The notes under the pieces are model-generated. The model was not told the origin of the DNA. It worked only from the letters and a program-made list of their open reading frames with translations, and did no database searches. This document shows positions 24,052 through 36,034 of a DNA stretch of 64,000 nt, in pieces (within the stretch, counting starts at the first letter, position 1; each line of letters starts with the position of its first letter). Position numbers and translations under genes: made by a program. Source of the DNA: Enterocloster asparagiformis (GTDB lineage Bacteria; Bacillota; Clostridia; Lachnospirales; Lachnospiraceae); assembly GCA_018380885.1 (NCBI GenBank), contig JAGZSY010000021.1:21171-85170 (forward strand), in the 5' to 3' direction.

Positions 24052-25953
24052 TTGTTTGATTTAGAAGAAGAGTTAAAAAAGCTTCCGGCCTCGCCGGGAG
24101 TCTATCTGATGCACAATAACCGGGACGAGATAATCTATGTGGGCAAGGCCATCAGCCTGAAAAACCGGGTGCGGCAGTATTTCCAGAGCAGCCGCAACAA
24201 AACGGCCAAGATTGAGCAGATGGTGTCCCACATCGCCTGGTTCGAATACATTCTCACGGACTCGGAGCTGGAAGCCCTGGTGCTGGAGTGCAACCTGATC
24301 AAGGAGCACAGGCCCAGGTACAACACCATGCTCAAGGACGACAAGACGTATCCATACATCAAGGCCACGGTAGGCGAGGAATTTCCCCGGCTGCTTTTTT
24401 CCCGCGACATGAAAAAGGACGGGAGGAGCCGGTATTTCGGCCCCTATACCAGCGCGGGAGCGGTGAAGGACACCCTGGACTTGATCCACAAGCTGTACCG
24501 GATCCGCACCTGCAACAGGAACCTGCCCCGGGATGTGGGAAAAGAGCGGCCCTGCCTGAACTATCACATCAAGCAGTGCGACGCTCCCTGCCAGGGCTAC
24601 ATTTCCCGGGAGGACTATCTGAAATCCTTCAGCCAGGCCCTGGACTTTTTGAACGGCCGCTACGCTCCGCTGATCAAATCCCTGGAGGAGAAGATGAACC
24701 AGGCCAGCGAGGCCATGGAGTTTGAGCGGGCCATCGAGTACCGGGAATTGCTGAACAGCGTCAAGCAGGTGGCCCAGAAGCAGAAGATCACCAGCAGCGG
24801 CCGTGAGGACCGGGACATCATCGCCATGGCCAGGGACGAGCAGGACGCGGTGGTGCAGGTGTTCTTTATCCGGGAGGGAAAGCTGATCGGCAGGGACCAT
24901 TTCCACCTGCAGGCGGCTACGGCGGAGAACGACGGGGAGATACTGGACAGCTTTATCAAGCAGTTCTACGCCGGCACCCCCTTCATCCCCCGGGAGCTGT
25001 GGCTGCAGACGCCCGTGGCGGACGAGGAGGTGATCAGCCGGTGGCTCACCGAGCGGCGGGGCCAGAAGGTGAAAATCGTGGTGCCGAAAAAGGGCGAGAA
25101 GGAGCGGCTGGTGGAGCTGGCGGCCCGCAACGCGGCGCTGGTGCTCTCCCAGGACAAGGAGCGCATCAAGCGGGAGGAGCTGCGCACCATCGGGGCCATG
25201 AACCAGGTGGGCGGGCTGATCGGCCTGGAGGGCGTCCGGCGCATCGAGGCCTTCGACATCTCCAACACCAGCGGCGTGGAGTCCGTGGGTTCCATGGTGG
25301 TCTACGAGGACGGCAGGCCCAAGCGCAGCGACTACCGGAAATTCAAGATTCGCACCGTAAAGGGGCCGGACGACTACGCCTCCATGCGGGAGGTGCTGAC
25401 CAGGCGCTTCTCCCACGGCCTGCGGGAGGTGCAGGAGCACCGGGAGGCAGGCGAGGATTTGACGGTCGGCAGCTTTACCCGCTTCCCGGACCTGATCATG
25501 ATGGACGGCGGCAGGGGTCAGGTGAACATCGCCCTGGAGGTGCTGGACGCGCTGGGCCTGGATATACCGGTCTGCGGCATGGTGAAGGACGACTTCCACC
25601 GGACCAGGGGGCTCTACTACAACAATGTGGAGGTGCCCATTGACCGGCACAGCGAGGGCTTTCGCCTGATCACCAGGATTCAGGACGAGGCCCACCGGTT
25701 CGCCATCGAGTACCACCGCAGCCTGCGGGGCAAGGGTCAGGTGAAATCCGTGCTGGACGACATTCCCGGCATCGGCCCCGCCCGGCGCAAGGCGCTGATG
25801 CGGGAGTTCAAGGATATCGAGGCCATCCGCGGCGCAGATGTGGAGACCTTGGCCAAGGTGCCTCAGATGAACGAGCGTGCTGCCCGGCAGGTCTACGAGT
25901 TTTTCCGCCGCCCGGCCACGTCCGAAGAGCCCCGGACTTCGGAAAATGTATGA
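24052..25953 (+). CDS. uvrC: Excinuclease ABC subunit C
   Basis: Makes both incisions around UvrA/UvrB-marked DNA lesions in nucleotide excision repair. The 633-residue protein has an N-terminal GIY-YIG nuclease domain (SPGVYLM, IIYVGKA) and a UVR domain near residues 203-238. An RNase H-like C-terminal nuclease follows ([22 protein letters not shown]), then a helix-hairpin-helix tail ([15 protein letters not shown]). The start is a TTG at 24052. No in-frame ATG or GTG fits the family N-terminus, and GAGGG lies about 11 nt upstream. The gene ends 4 nt into a region shared with the hprK promoter. Confidence 0.96.
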   Translation: MFDLEEELKKLPASPGVYLMHNNRDEIIYVGKAISLKNRVRQYFQSSRNKTAKIEQMVSHIAWFEYILTDSELEALVLECNLIKEHRPRYNTMLKDDKTYPYIKATVGEEFPRLLFSRDMKKDGRSRYFGPYTSAGAVKDTLDLIHKLYRIRTCNRNLPRDVGKERPCLNYHIKQCDAPCQGYISREDYLKSFSQALDFLNGRYAPLIKSLEEKMNQASEAMEFERAIEYRELLNSVKQVAQKQKITSSGREDRDIIAMARDEQDAVVQVFFIREGKLIGRDHFHLQAATAENDGEILDSFIKQFYAGTPFIPRELWLQTPVADEEVISRWLTERRGQKVKIVVPKKGEKERLVELAARNAALVLSQDKERIKREELRTIGAMNQVGGLIGLEGVRRIEAFDISNTSGVESVGSMVVYEDGRPKRSDYRKFKIRTVKGPDDYASMREVLTRRFSHGLREVQEHREAGEDLTVGSFTRFPDLIMMDGGRGQVNIALEVLDALGLDIPVCGMVKDDFHRTRGLYYNNVEVPIDRHSEGFRLITRIQDEAHRFAIEYHRSLRGKGQVKSVLDDIPGIGPARRKALMREFKDIEAIRGADVETLAKVPQMNERAARQVYEFFRRPATSEEPRTSENV

Positions 25954-25967
25954 AACACATGACAAGC

Positions 25968-25990
25968 ATCACAAGTTGTGATAGTATGAT
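25968..25990 (+). promoter_or_regulatory. Palindrome and -10 element upstream of hprK
   Basis: ATCACAAGTTGTGAT (25968-25982) is a perfect 7-bp inverted repeat around one base. It ends two bases before a TATGAT -10 (25985-25990), where a repressor would overlap the promoter. No convincing -35 is present. Confidence 0.5.
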
Positions 25991-26027
25991 AGAAGAAAAT
26001 CAAGTTTTGATCAAAGGGGGTAAATTC

Positions 26028-26954
26028 ATGCATGGAGTAACCATCGCGGAAGTGATTGAAAAATTCAAACTCAAGAATACGACGCCGGAAATCGACGCTG
26101 AGAAGATTGTACTGACGCACCCGGATGTGAACCGTCCGGCATTGCAGCTGACCGGTTTTTTTGACCATTTTGACCGGGAACGGGTTCAGATCATCGGATA
26201 CGTGGAGCAGGCATATATTAATACCATGGAGCGGGAGCGCAAGCGCCAGATGTACGACAAGCTGACCTCCAGCCAGATTCCCTGCCTGGTATTTTCGCGC
26301 GGCCAGGACCCGGATGAGGACCTGCTGGAATACTGCAACTACTACGGCGTTCCCTGCCTGGTTTCCGACAAGACCACTTCCTCCCTGATGGCGGAGATTA
26401 TCCGCTGGCTGAATGTGAAGCTGGCGCCCTGTATCAGCATTCACGGCGTGCTCATCGACGTGTTCGGCGAGGGCGTGCTGATCATGGGCGAGAGCGGCAT
26501 CGGCAAGAGCGAGGCGGCTCTGGAGCTGATCAAACGCGGCCACCGTCTGGTTACCGACGACGTGGTGGAGATCCGCAAGGTCAGCGACGACACCTTAATC
26601 GGCTGCGCCCCGGATATCACCAAGCACTTTATCGAGCTGCGGGGCATCGGGATCATCGATGTGAAAACCCTGTTCGGCGTCGAGAGCGTGAAGGATACCC
26701 AGTCCATCGATATGGTGATCAAGCTGGAGGATTGGAGTAAGGATAAGGAGTACGACCGCCTGGGCCTGGAGGACCAGTACACGGAGTTTTTGGGCAACCA
26801 GGTGGTGTGCCACACCATCCCCATTCGTCCCGGCCGGAATCTGGCGATCATCGTCGAGTCCGCAGCCGTGAACTACCGTCAGAAGAAGATGGGCTACAAC
26901 GCGGCCCAGGAGCTGTACAAGAGAGTGCAGGCCAATCTGGCTAAAGTTGAATGA
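26028..26954 (+). CDS. hprK: HPr kinase/phosphorylase
   Basis: Bifunctional enzyme that phosphorylates and dephosphorylates Ser46 of HPr and Crh. It is the metabolic sensor for CcpA-type catabolite repression. The 308-residue length is standard. The Walker A motif GESGIGKSE is at residues 154-162. The downstream family signature is HFIELRGIGIIDV, and VTDDVVEI is the Asp-rich segment. I chose the ATG at 26028 behind AAAGGGGG. It precedes murB by 17 nt, as in many Lachnospiraceae. Three HPr-fold proteins with different site residues lie within 24 kb downstream. Confidence 0.97.
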   Translation: MHGVTIAEVIEKFKLKNTTPEIDAEKIVLTHPDVNRPALQLTGFFDHFDRERVQIIGYVEQAYINTMERERKRQMYDKLTSSQIPCLVFSRGQDPDEDLLEYCNYYGVPCLVSDKTTSSLMAEIIRWLNVKLAPCISIHGVLIDVFGEGVLIMGESGIGKSEAALELIKRGHRLVTDDVVEIRKVSDDTLIGCAPDITKHFIELRGIGIIDVKTLFGVESVKDTQSIDMVIKLEDWSKDKEYDRLGLEDQYTEFLGNQVVCHTIPIRPGRNLAIIVESAAVNYRQKKMGYNAAQELYKRVQANLAKVE

Positions 26955-26971
26955 TGGAGTGAGTAAATCGG

Positions 26972-27889
26972 ATGGAAGATTTGAAACAGAAACTGGAGGC
27001 CATACTGGTCTCTGAGCGGTCCTTCGTGAAGGAGATGGAGCCCATGAGCCGGCACACCACCTTCCGCATCGGGGGGCCGGCGGCGTTTTACGCGGCTCCG
27101 GGGGATGAAGCGGAGCTGGCGGCGCTTCTGCGGCTGTGCCGCCGGGAAAACGTGCCCGTGCGGATTTTAGGCAACGGCAGCAACCTTTTGGTCAGCGACC
27201 GCGGGCTGGACGGCGTGGTGGTCGCAATGGAAGAAAACTGGAACTACGGTGGGCTTTCCGGGGAGAATACCCTCCGGGCCGGCGCCGGGCTGCTGCTCTC
27301 CAGAGCGGCCGGCCTGGCGCTTAAGCATTCCCTGACCGGCCTGGAGTTTGCCGCCGGGATTCCCGGCACGGTGGGCGGGGCCGTGATGATGAACGCGGGC
27401 GCTTACGGCTCTGAGATGAAGAATGTGATCCTCTCCGTGCGGGTGATGGACCAGGAGGGCCAGGTCCGCGTCCTGGACGGCGGCCAGATGGAGTTCGGCT
27501 ACCGGACCAGCTGTGTGGCCAGCTCGGGCTACGTGGTCCTGGAGGCCGTCATGGCCCTTGAGCCGGGGGACGCTGGGGAGATTCGCGCCAGGATGGACGA
27601 TCTGGCGGCCAGACGCAGGGAGAAGCAGCCTCTGGAGTTTCCCAGCGCGGGCAGCACCTTCAAGCGGCCGGCCGGCTACTTCGCGGGAAAGCTGATTCAG
27701 GACTCCGGGCTGCAGGGCCAGGTCCGGGGCGGCGCCCAGGTGTCGGAAAAGCACTGCGGCTTTGTGATCAACCGGGGCGGGGCCACTGCGGCCGACGTGC
27801 TTGAGCTGTGCGGCCACGTGCAGGCCACGGTGAAGGAAAAATTCGGCGTGGACCTGGAGATGGAGGTCCGCCGCTGGGGTGAATTCTGA
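26972..27889 (+). CDS. murB: UDP-N-acetylenolpyruvoylglucosamine reductase
   Basis: FAD enzyme that makes UDP-MurNAc from UDP-GlcNAc-enolpyruvate, the second step of peptidoglycan precursor synthesis in the cytoplasm. The 305-residue type (like B. subtilis MurB) shows FRIGGPA, RILGNGSNLLVSD, the AAGIPGTVGGAVMMNAGAYG FAD-binding segment and the catalytic serine region FPSAGSTFKRP. It follows hprK directly and shares its transcript. Confidence 0.96.
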   Translation: MEDLKQKLEAILVSERSFVKEMEPMSRHTTFRIGGPAAFYAAPGDEAELAALLRLCRRENVPVRILGNGSNLLVSDRGLDGVVVAMEENWNYGGLSGENTLRAGAGLLLSRAAGLALKHSLTGLEFAAGIPGTVGGAVMMNAGAYGSEMKNVILSVRVMDQEGQVRVLDGGQMEFGYRTSCVASSGYVVLEAVMALEPGDAGEIRARMDDLAARRREKQPLEFPSAGSTFKRPAGYFAGKLIQDSGLQGQVRGGAQVSEKHCGFVINRGGATAADVLELCGHVQATVKEKFGVDLEMEVRRWGEF

Positions 27890-27925
27890 CCCGTCAATGA
27901 GATTAAGCGAAACAGAGGTGAAGAA

Positions 27926-28885
27926 ATGTCGTTTTCTTCAGGAGTAAAGGATGAGCTGTCGCGCCAGTTAAACCCGGCGCGGCACTGCCAGATCGCGGAG
28001 ATCGCCGCGATTTTAAGTCTTTGCGGGAAAATAAAAATATCGGGCCAGGATCATTTTTCCATTGAAATTCACACAGAAAATGTGGCAGTTGCAAGAAAGT
28101 ACTTTACATTATTAAAAAAAACATTTAATATAGGTACTGATGTTTCAATTCGGAGAGGTGCATATCTGAAGCGAAACAGAACATATATTGTAGCAGTCCG
28201 GGAACATGAGGATGCCATCCGGGTGCTCCAGGCCACCAAGCTGCTCGACGAGCACGGGGAGGTGTCGGAGAACCTGTCGGTGGTGCGCAACATGGTGGTG
28301 CAGAATACCTGCTGCCGCCGGGCGTTTATCCGCGGCGCGTTTTTGGCTTCCGGTTCCATCAGCGATCCGGAAAAGTTTTACCATTTCGAGATTGTGTGTG
28401 CGACCAATGCGAAAGCAGAGCAGCTTAAGGAGCTGATTGCCACCTTTGATATAGAGGCGAAGATCGTCATGCGTAAGAAGTATTACGTGGTCTATATCAA
28501 GGAAGGCAGCCAGATTGTGGACATCCTCAATGTGATGGAAGCGCCTGTGGCTCTGATGGAGCTGGAGAACATTCGGATTCTCAAAGAGATGCGCAACAGT
28601 GTGAACCGTCAGGTGAATTGTGAGACTGCCAATATCAATAAGACCGTGTCTGCGGCGGTGAAGCAGATGGACGACATCCGCTACATACAGACGACGATCG
28701 GTCTGGACGGGCTTCCTGACAATCTGCGGGAGATGGCCCTGGTCCGGCTGGAACTGCCGGACGCAACGCTGAAGGAGCTGGGAGAGGCGCTGAATCCGCC
28801 GGTAGGCAAGTCCGGTGTGAATCACCGGCTCAGAAAGCTGGGAATTCTGGCGGATGATCTGAGAGAGCGTTCTGAGAAACAGTAG
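27926..28885 (+). CDS. whiA: DNA-binding protein WhiA
   Basis: Conserved Gram-positive regulator with an N-terminal LAGLIDADG-like fold and a C-terminal HTH (LKELGEALNPPVGKSGVNHRL). In Streptomyces it acts with WhiB in sporulation; in B. subtilis it affects division and chromosome segregation. The 319-residue length is normal. SFSSGVKDELSRQ at the N-terminus and NTCCRRAFIRGAFLASGS in the middle are family hallmarks. In bacilli whiA is preceded by rapZ and yvcK. Here murB comes directly before it and a Crh-like gene follows. Confidence 0.96.
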   Translation: MSFSSGVKDELSRQLNPARHCQIAEIAAILSLCGKIKISGQDHFSIEIHTENVAVARKYFTLLKKTFNIGTDVSIRRGAYLKRNRTYIVAVREHEDAIRVLQATKLLDEHGEVSENLSVVRNMVVQNTCCRRAFIRGAFLASGSISDPEKFYHFEIVCATNAKAEQLKELIATFDIEAKIVMRKKYYVVYIKEGSQIVDILNVMEAPVALMELENIRILKEMRNSVNRQVNCETANINKTVSAAVKQMDDIRYIQTTIGLDGLPDNLREMALVRLELPDATLKELGEALNPPVGKSGVNHRLRKLGILADDLRERSEKQ

Positions 28886-28965
28886 GAACGGGTACATTCA
28901 GTAGAGGCATCAGAATGGGGGGCATGTGTAGCCCCGGCCCATTCACAGCAATGAGGAGGATAATT

Positions 28966-29214
28966 ATGTTAAAGAAAGTGATCACAATCAATGGACAGAG
29001 TGGTTTTGATGTCAAGCCGGTGGCGATGCTGGTACAGGTTGCAAGCCAGTATGAGAGCACGATCTATCTGGAGACAGGTTCCAAGCGCGTGAACGCCAAG
29101 AGCATTATGGGGATGATGACCCTGGCGCTTGCGAAGGGGGATGATATCCTGGTGGAGGCGGACGGCAGCGACGAGACCGCCGCTGTAGCTGAAATTGAAA
29201 AGTATCTGAGATAA
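28966..29214 (+). CDS. Crh-like HPr paralogue (Asp15, Ser46)
   Basis: An 82-residue HPr-fold protein. Where HPr has the PTS phosphorylation motif GLHxRPA, this protein has GFDVKPV, with Asp at position 15 and Lys at 17. It therefore cannot accept phosphate from enzyme I on histidine. The regulatory site is intact: VNAKSIMGMM with Ser46. This is the logic of B. subtilis Crh, which has Gln15 and Ser46 and also follows whiA, so it is probably an HprK substrate and CcpA co-effector and not a sugar-transport protein. I chose the ATG at 28966 behind AGGAGGA. A terminator follows directly. Confidence 0.9.
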   Translation: MLKKVITINGQSGFDVKPVAMLVQVASQYESTIYLETGSKRVNAKSIMGMMTLALAKGDDILVEADGSDETAAVAEIEKYLR

Positions 29215-29235
29215 CCAGTGAATCTGATAGATGGA

Positions 29236-29272
29236 AAAGGCCGTGCCGGTTCAGGCAAGGCCTTTATTTTTT
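29236..29272 (+). terminator. Terminator after the Crh-like gene
   Basis: AAAGGCC/GGCCTTT stem (29236-29242 with 29259-29265) and a following ATTTTTT. Confidence 0.82.
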
Positions 29273-29323
29273 GCCTGTTTTATGGTAGACTTTATTTCAT
29301 AAGTTGCTAAGGAGAGAAAACGA

Positions 29324-32809
<3,486 letters not shown>

Positions 32810-32901
32810 AATAGCGTTGAGCATTTAATGAGAAAAGAGATTCATGTCAAGAAGGCATTGGGAGCGCACGGCGCTCATAGAATCAAAGGAGGTAAATTGC
32901 T

Positions 32902-33876
32902 ATGGCAAAGGCAGTAAAGACCATCGGTGTACTCACAAGCGGCGGGGATGCGCCGGGAATGAATGCGGCCATTCGCGCAGTGGTGCGGGTGGCGATCAGC
33001 AAGGGTCTTAAGGTAAAGGGAATTATGAGGGGCTATGCGGGCCTGCTGGAAGAGGAAATCGTGGATATGGACAGCACCAGCGTTTCCGATATCATCAACC
33101 GCGGCGGCACGATTCTCTATACCGCCAGATGCAAGGAATTTACCACAGCGGAAGGCCAGCAGAAGGGCGCGGAGATTTGCCGCAAGCACGGCATCGACGG
33201 CATGGTGGTGATCGGCGGCGACGGCTCCTTCCGCGGCGCGGGAAAGCTTTCCGCCCTGGGAATCAACACCATCGGGCTTCCGGGCACCATTGACCTGGAC
33301 ATCGCCTGCACGGACTACACCATCGGATTCGACACCGCGGTGAACACGGCCATGGAAGCCATCGATAAGATCCGCGATACCTCCACCTCCCACGAGCGCT
33401 GCAGCATCGTGGAGGTAATGGGGCGCAACGCCGGCTACATCGCCATGTGGTGCGGCATCGCCAACGGAGCCGAGGACATTCTGCTTCCGGAGCGCTACGA
33501 CGGTAACGAGCAGGCGCTGATCAACCGGATCATCGAGAACCGCAAGCGCGGCAAAAAGCACAATATCATCGTCAACGCCGAGGGCATCGGCCACTCCACC
33601 TCCATGGCAAAGCGCATCGAGGCAGCCACGGGCATTGAGACCCGGGCCACGATCCTGGGCCACATGCAGCGCGGCGGCACCCCCACCTGTAAGGACCGTG
33701 TGTACGCGTCCATCATGGGTTCCCGGGCAGCGATCCTGCTGAGCGAGGGCAAGAGCAACCGGCTGGTGGCTTACAAGCACGGCGAGTTCGTGGATTACGA
33801 TATCCAGGAGGCCCTGAACATGACCAAGGACATCCCGGATGAGCAGTACGAGGTTGCAAAGCTGCTGGTGCGCTGA
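32902..33876 (+). CDS. pfkA: 6-phosphofructokinase
   Basis: ATP-dependent phosphorylation of fructose 6-phosphate to fructose 1,6-bisphosphate, the committed step of glycolysis. The 324-residue length is standard for the bacterial tetramer. Seen motifs are TSGGDAPGMNAAIRAVVR, IGGDGSFRGA (the glycine pattern of ATP- and not pyrophosphate-dependent enzymes), GTIDLDIACTDYTIGFDTA with the catalytic aspartates, and EVMGRNAGYIA. The usual GTIDND is GTIDLD here. The ribosome binding site is AAAGGAGG. Confidence 0.95.
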   Translation: MAKAVKTIGVLTSGGDAPGMNAAIRAVVRVAISKGLKVKGIMRGYAGLLEEEIVDMDSTSVSDIINRGGTILYTARCKEFTTAEGQQKGAEICRKHGIDGMVVIGGDGSFRGAGKLSALGINTIGLPGTIDLDIACTDYTIGFDTAVNTAMEAIDKIRDTSTSHERCSIVEVMGRNAGYIAMWCGIANGAEDILLPERYDGNEQALINRIIENRKRGKKHNIIVNAEGIGHSTSMAKRIEAATGIETRATILGHMQRGGTPTCKDRVYASIMGSRAAILLSEGKSNRLVAYKHGEFVDYDIQEALNMTKDIPDEQYEVAKLLVR

Positions 33877-33955
33877 CGCACGCCGGCACAAATAGAACAC
33901 GATAAAGTCCGCCGCCTCTGGCCGCGGGCTTTTCAAGCATGAAGGCGGTTTATAT

Positions 33956-34309
33956 ATGGAAGAAAACACAGTGCTCTGCGGGGCCAATTCCTACGAGCAG
34001 AAATATTATTTTAATCAGGACTTCGATTCGCTGCCTGATTCGGTGAAGCGGGAGCTGCAGATCATGTGCGTGCTCTATACCGAGGACGTGGGCGGAATCC
34101 TGACCCTGGAGTTTGAGCCGGACGGGAACCTGGAGTTCAAGGTCACGGCGCCGGAGGAGGACTACCTCTTTGACGAGATCGGAAGCGTTTTAAAGATCAA
34201 GCAGTACCAGGAGGAGAAGCGTGAGCTGCTGGAATCCCTGGAGCTCTACTACCGGGCGTTTTTCCTGGGCGAGGATGTGGACGCCCTGCCGGAGGCGGAG
34301 GAAGCATGA
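33956..34309 (+). CDS. DUF6145-like protein
   Basis: A 117-residue acidic soluble protein resembling DUF6145 of Lachnospiraceae (VLCGANSYEQKYYFN, CVLYTEDVGGILTLEF, FDEIGSVLKIKQ). No function is known. Its last codon overlaps the dusB start by 4 bp (ATGA), so the two are translationally coupled. That places it in a tRNA-modification context without showing a role. Confidence 0.8.
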   Translation: MEENTVLCGANSYEQKYYFNQDFDSLPDSVKRELQIMCVLYTEDVGGILTLEFEPDGNLEFKVTAPEEDYLFDEIGSVLKIKQYQEEKRELLESLELYYRAFFLGEDVDALPEAEEA

Positions 34310-35265
34310 GGCTGAAGATCGGGAATGTGACGCTGGACAACAATGTGATATTGGCGCCCATGGCAGGAGTTACGGACCTGCCATTTCGTTTGCTTTGCCG
34401 GGAGCAGGGCTGCGGGATGGTGGTGACGGAGATGGTCAGCGCCAAGGCCATTTTATATAAGAACAAAAACACCAGGTCCCTTCTGACCGTGGAGCCGGAG
34501 GAACGGCCCGCAGCGGTGCAGCTGTTCGGCTCGGACCCGGAGATTATGGCTGAGATCGCGGCGCAGCTCGAGGACGGCCCTTACGATGTGATCGACGTGA
34601 ACATGGGCTGCCCGGTGCCAAAGATCGTGAATAACGGCGAGGGCTCGGCGCTGATGAAGGACCCCAAACGGGCCGAGGCGGTGCTCTCCGCCATGGTGAA
34701 GGCGGTCAAAAAGCCGGTGACGGTGAAGTTTCGCAAGGGCTTTAACGATCAGTGCGTCAACGCGGTGGAGTTCGCCAGGATGGCGGAGAGCTGCGGCGTG
34801 GCTGCGGTGGCCGTGCACGGGCGCACCAGGGAGCAGTATTATTCGGGCAAGGCGGACTGGGATATTATCCGCCGGGTGAAGGAGGCGGTGAAGATCCCGG
34901 TGATCGGCAACGGCGACGTGTTCACGCCCGAGGACGCCGGACGGCTGCTGGAGGAGACGGGCTGCGACGGGATCATGGTGGCCAGGGGCGCCAAGGGCAA
35001 TCCCTGGATTTTTAACCGCATCAACCATTATCTGGAAACCGGTGAGGTGATTCCAGGCCCCACGGTGCCTCAGATTCGGGAAATGATCCTGCGGCACGGC
35101 CGGATGCTGGCGGAATACAAGGGAGAGCGGGTGGCCATGAGGGAGATGCGCAGCCATATGGCGTGGTACACCACGGGCCTTCCCCACTCCGCGGCCATAC
35201 GGCGGGAGATCAACGGAGTGGAGACAATGGAGGGGCTGACACGCCTGCTGGATCAGCGGTTTTGA
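34306..35265 (+). CDS. dusB: tRNA-dihydrouridine synthase (DusB type)
   Basis: FMN/NADPH enzyme that reduces specific uridines in tRNA D-loops. The 319-residue protein has the TIM-barrel N-terminus (LAPMAGVTDLPFR), the phosphate-binding VIDVNMGCPVPKI with the catalytic cysteine, the VAVHGRTREQYYSGKADW motif and IPVIGNGDVFTPEDA. The C-terminal helical tRNA-binding domain is complete. It overlaps the DUF6145-like gene by 4 bp. Confidence 0.94.
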   Translation: MRLKIGNVTLDNNVILAPMAGVTDLPFRLLCREQGCGMVVTEMVSAKAILYKNKNTRSLLTVEPEERPAAVQLFGSDPEIMAEIAAQLEDGPYDVIDVNMGCPVPKIVNNGEGSALMKDPKRAEAVLSAMVKAVKKPVTVKFRKGFNDQCVNAVEFARMAESCGVAAVAVHGRTREQYYSGKADWDIIRRVKEAVKIPVIGNGDVFTPEDAGRLLEETGCDGIMVARGAKGNPWIFNRINHYLETGEVIPGPTVPQIREMILRHGRMLAEYKGERVAMREMRSHMAWYTTGLPHSAAIRREINGVETMEGLTRLLDQRF

Positions 35266-35279
35266 CCTGTGAAAACGGC

Positions 35280-35308
35280 TTGACAATGCGGTTTTTTTCT
35301 TATATAAT
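35280..35308 (+). promoter_or_regulatory. Consensus promoter of greA-lysS
   Basis: A perfect TTGACA (35280-35285), 17-bp spacer and TATAAT (35303-35308), starting 15 bp after the dusB stop. Confidence 0.88.
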
Positions 35309-35520
35309 ACACTGAATGTATGGAACATGAAAACAATCCGGAGGTTAAGGGATTTCCGGGAAAAGCCGTCTGTCCGGGCAAGCCCCGTACAGGGCGGAAG
35401 CATTAAAGCACGGCAAACTGCGGGGCAAGCCCCGCGGGCAGTGGCCAAAGCCGGCTCGCGCGGCTTTGGCTTGTTGCTTTCGCGAGAATAAAAAAGGAAG
35501 AAGGAAGGAAACGAGGGATT
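35309..35520 (+). other. Structured 5' leader of greA-lysS
   Basis: About 200 nt of untranslated leader. Two hairpins share the motif GGGCAAGCCCC (near 35377 and 35423). A third has a 10-bp perfect stem GCCAAAGCCG/CGGCTTTGGC (35444-35453 with 35461-35470) followed by a weak TTGTTGCTTT. The last could act as an attenuator. There is no T-box sequence. Confidence 0.55.
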
Positions 35521-36003
35521 ATGGCGGATAAGAAACATATTTTAACATATGCCGGATTAAAGCAGTATGAGGATGAATTACAGAACCTCAAGGTAGTAAA
35601 GCGCAAGGAGGTCGCCCAGAAGATCAAAGAGGCGAGAGAGCAGGGCGACTTGTCCGAGAACGCCGAGTACGACGCGGCCAAGGATGAGCAGCGCGATATC
35701 GAGCTGCGCATCGAGGAGCTGGAGAAGCTCTTAAAGAACGCCGAGGTGGTGGTTGAGGACGAGATCGACACCGACAGGATCAACATTGGCTGTAAGGTTA
35801 AGCTGCTGGATGTGGAGTTTGACGAGGAGATGGAGTATTTCATCGTGGGTTCCACCGAGGCCAACAGCCTTCAGAACAAGATCAGCAACGAGTCCCCCGT
35901 GGGCCACGCGCTGTTAGGCAAGGGCGTGGGCGAGACTGTGGATGTGGAGACCCAGGCTGGCGTGATCCAGTACAAGGTATTGAATATTCAGAGAGTATCT
36001 TAA
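35521..36003 (+). CDS. greA: Transcription elongation factor GreA
   Basis: Binds the secondary channel of RNA polymerase and stimulates transcript cleavage to rescue backtracked complexes. The 160-residue protein has the N-terminal antiparallel coiled coil (GLKQYEDELQNLK; REQGDLSENAEYDAAKDEQ) with the two acidic tip residues. The C-terminal FKBP-like domain ends in SPVGHALLGKGVGETV. It is the first gene of a greA-lysS operon, 31 nt before lysS. Confidence 0.96.
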   Translation: MADKKHILTYAGLKQYEDELQNLKVVKRKEVAQKIKEAREQGDLSENAEYDAAKDEQRDIELRIEELEKLLKNAEVVVEDEIDTDRINIGCKVKLLDVEFDEEMEYFIVGSTEANSLQNKISNESPVGHALLGKGVGETVDVETQAGVIQYKVLNIQRVS

Positions 36004-36034
36004 TCTTTTATTTTATCACAAAGGAGTGTAAAAA

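Noticed and set aside
24073..25965. Very long minus-strand open frame across uvrC
   Set aside because: It is an antisense shadow caused by high third-position GC in uvrC. It is rich in His/Leu/Val/Ala without domains and has no start signals.
35309..35520. T-box for lysS in the greA leader
   Set aside because: The conserved AGAGTGGTACCGC element and the specifier-loop motifs are absent.
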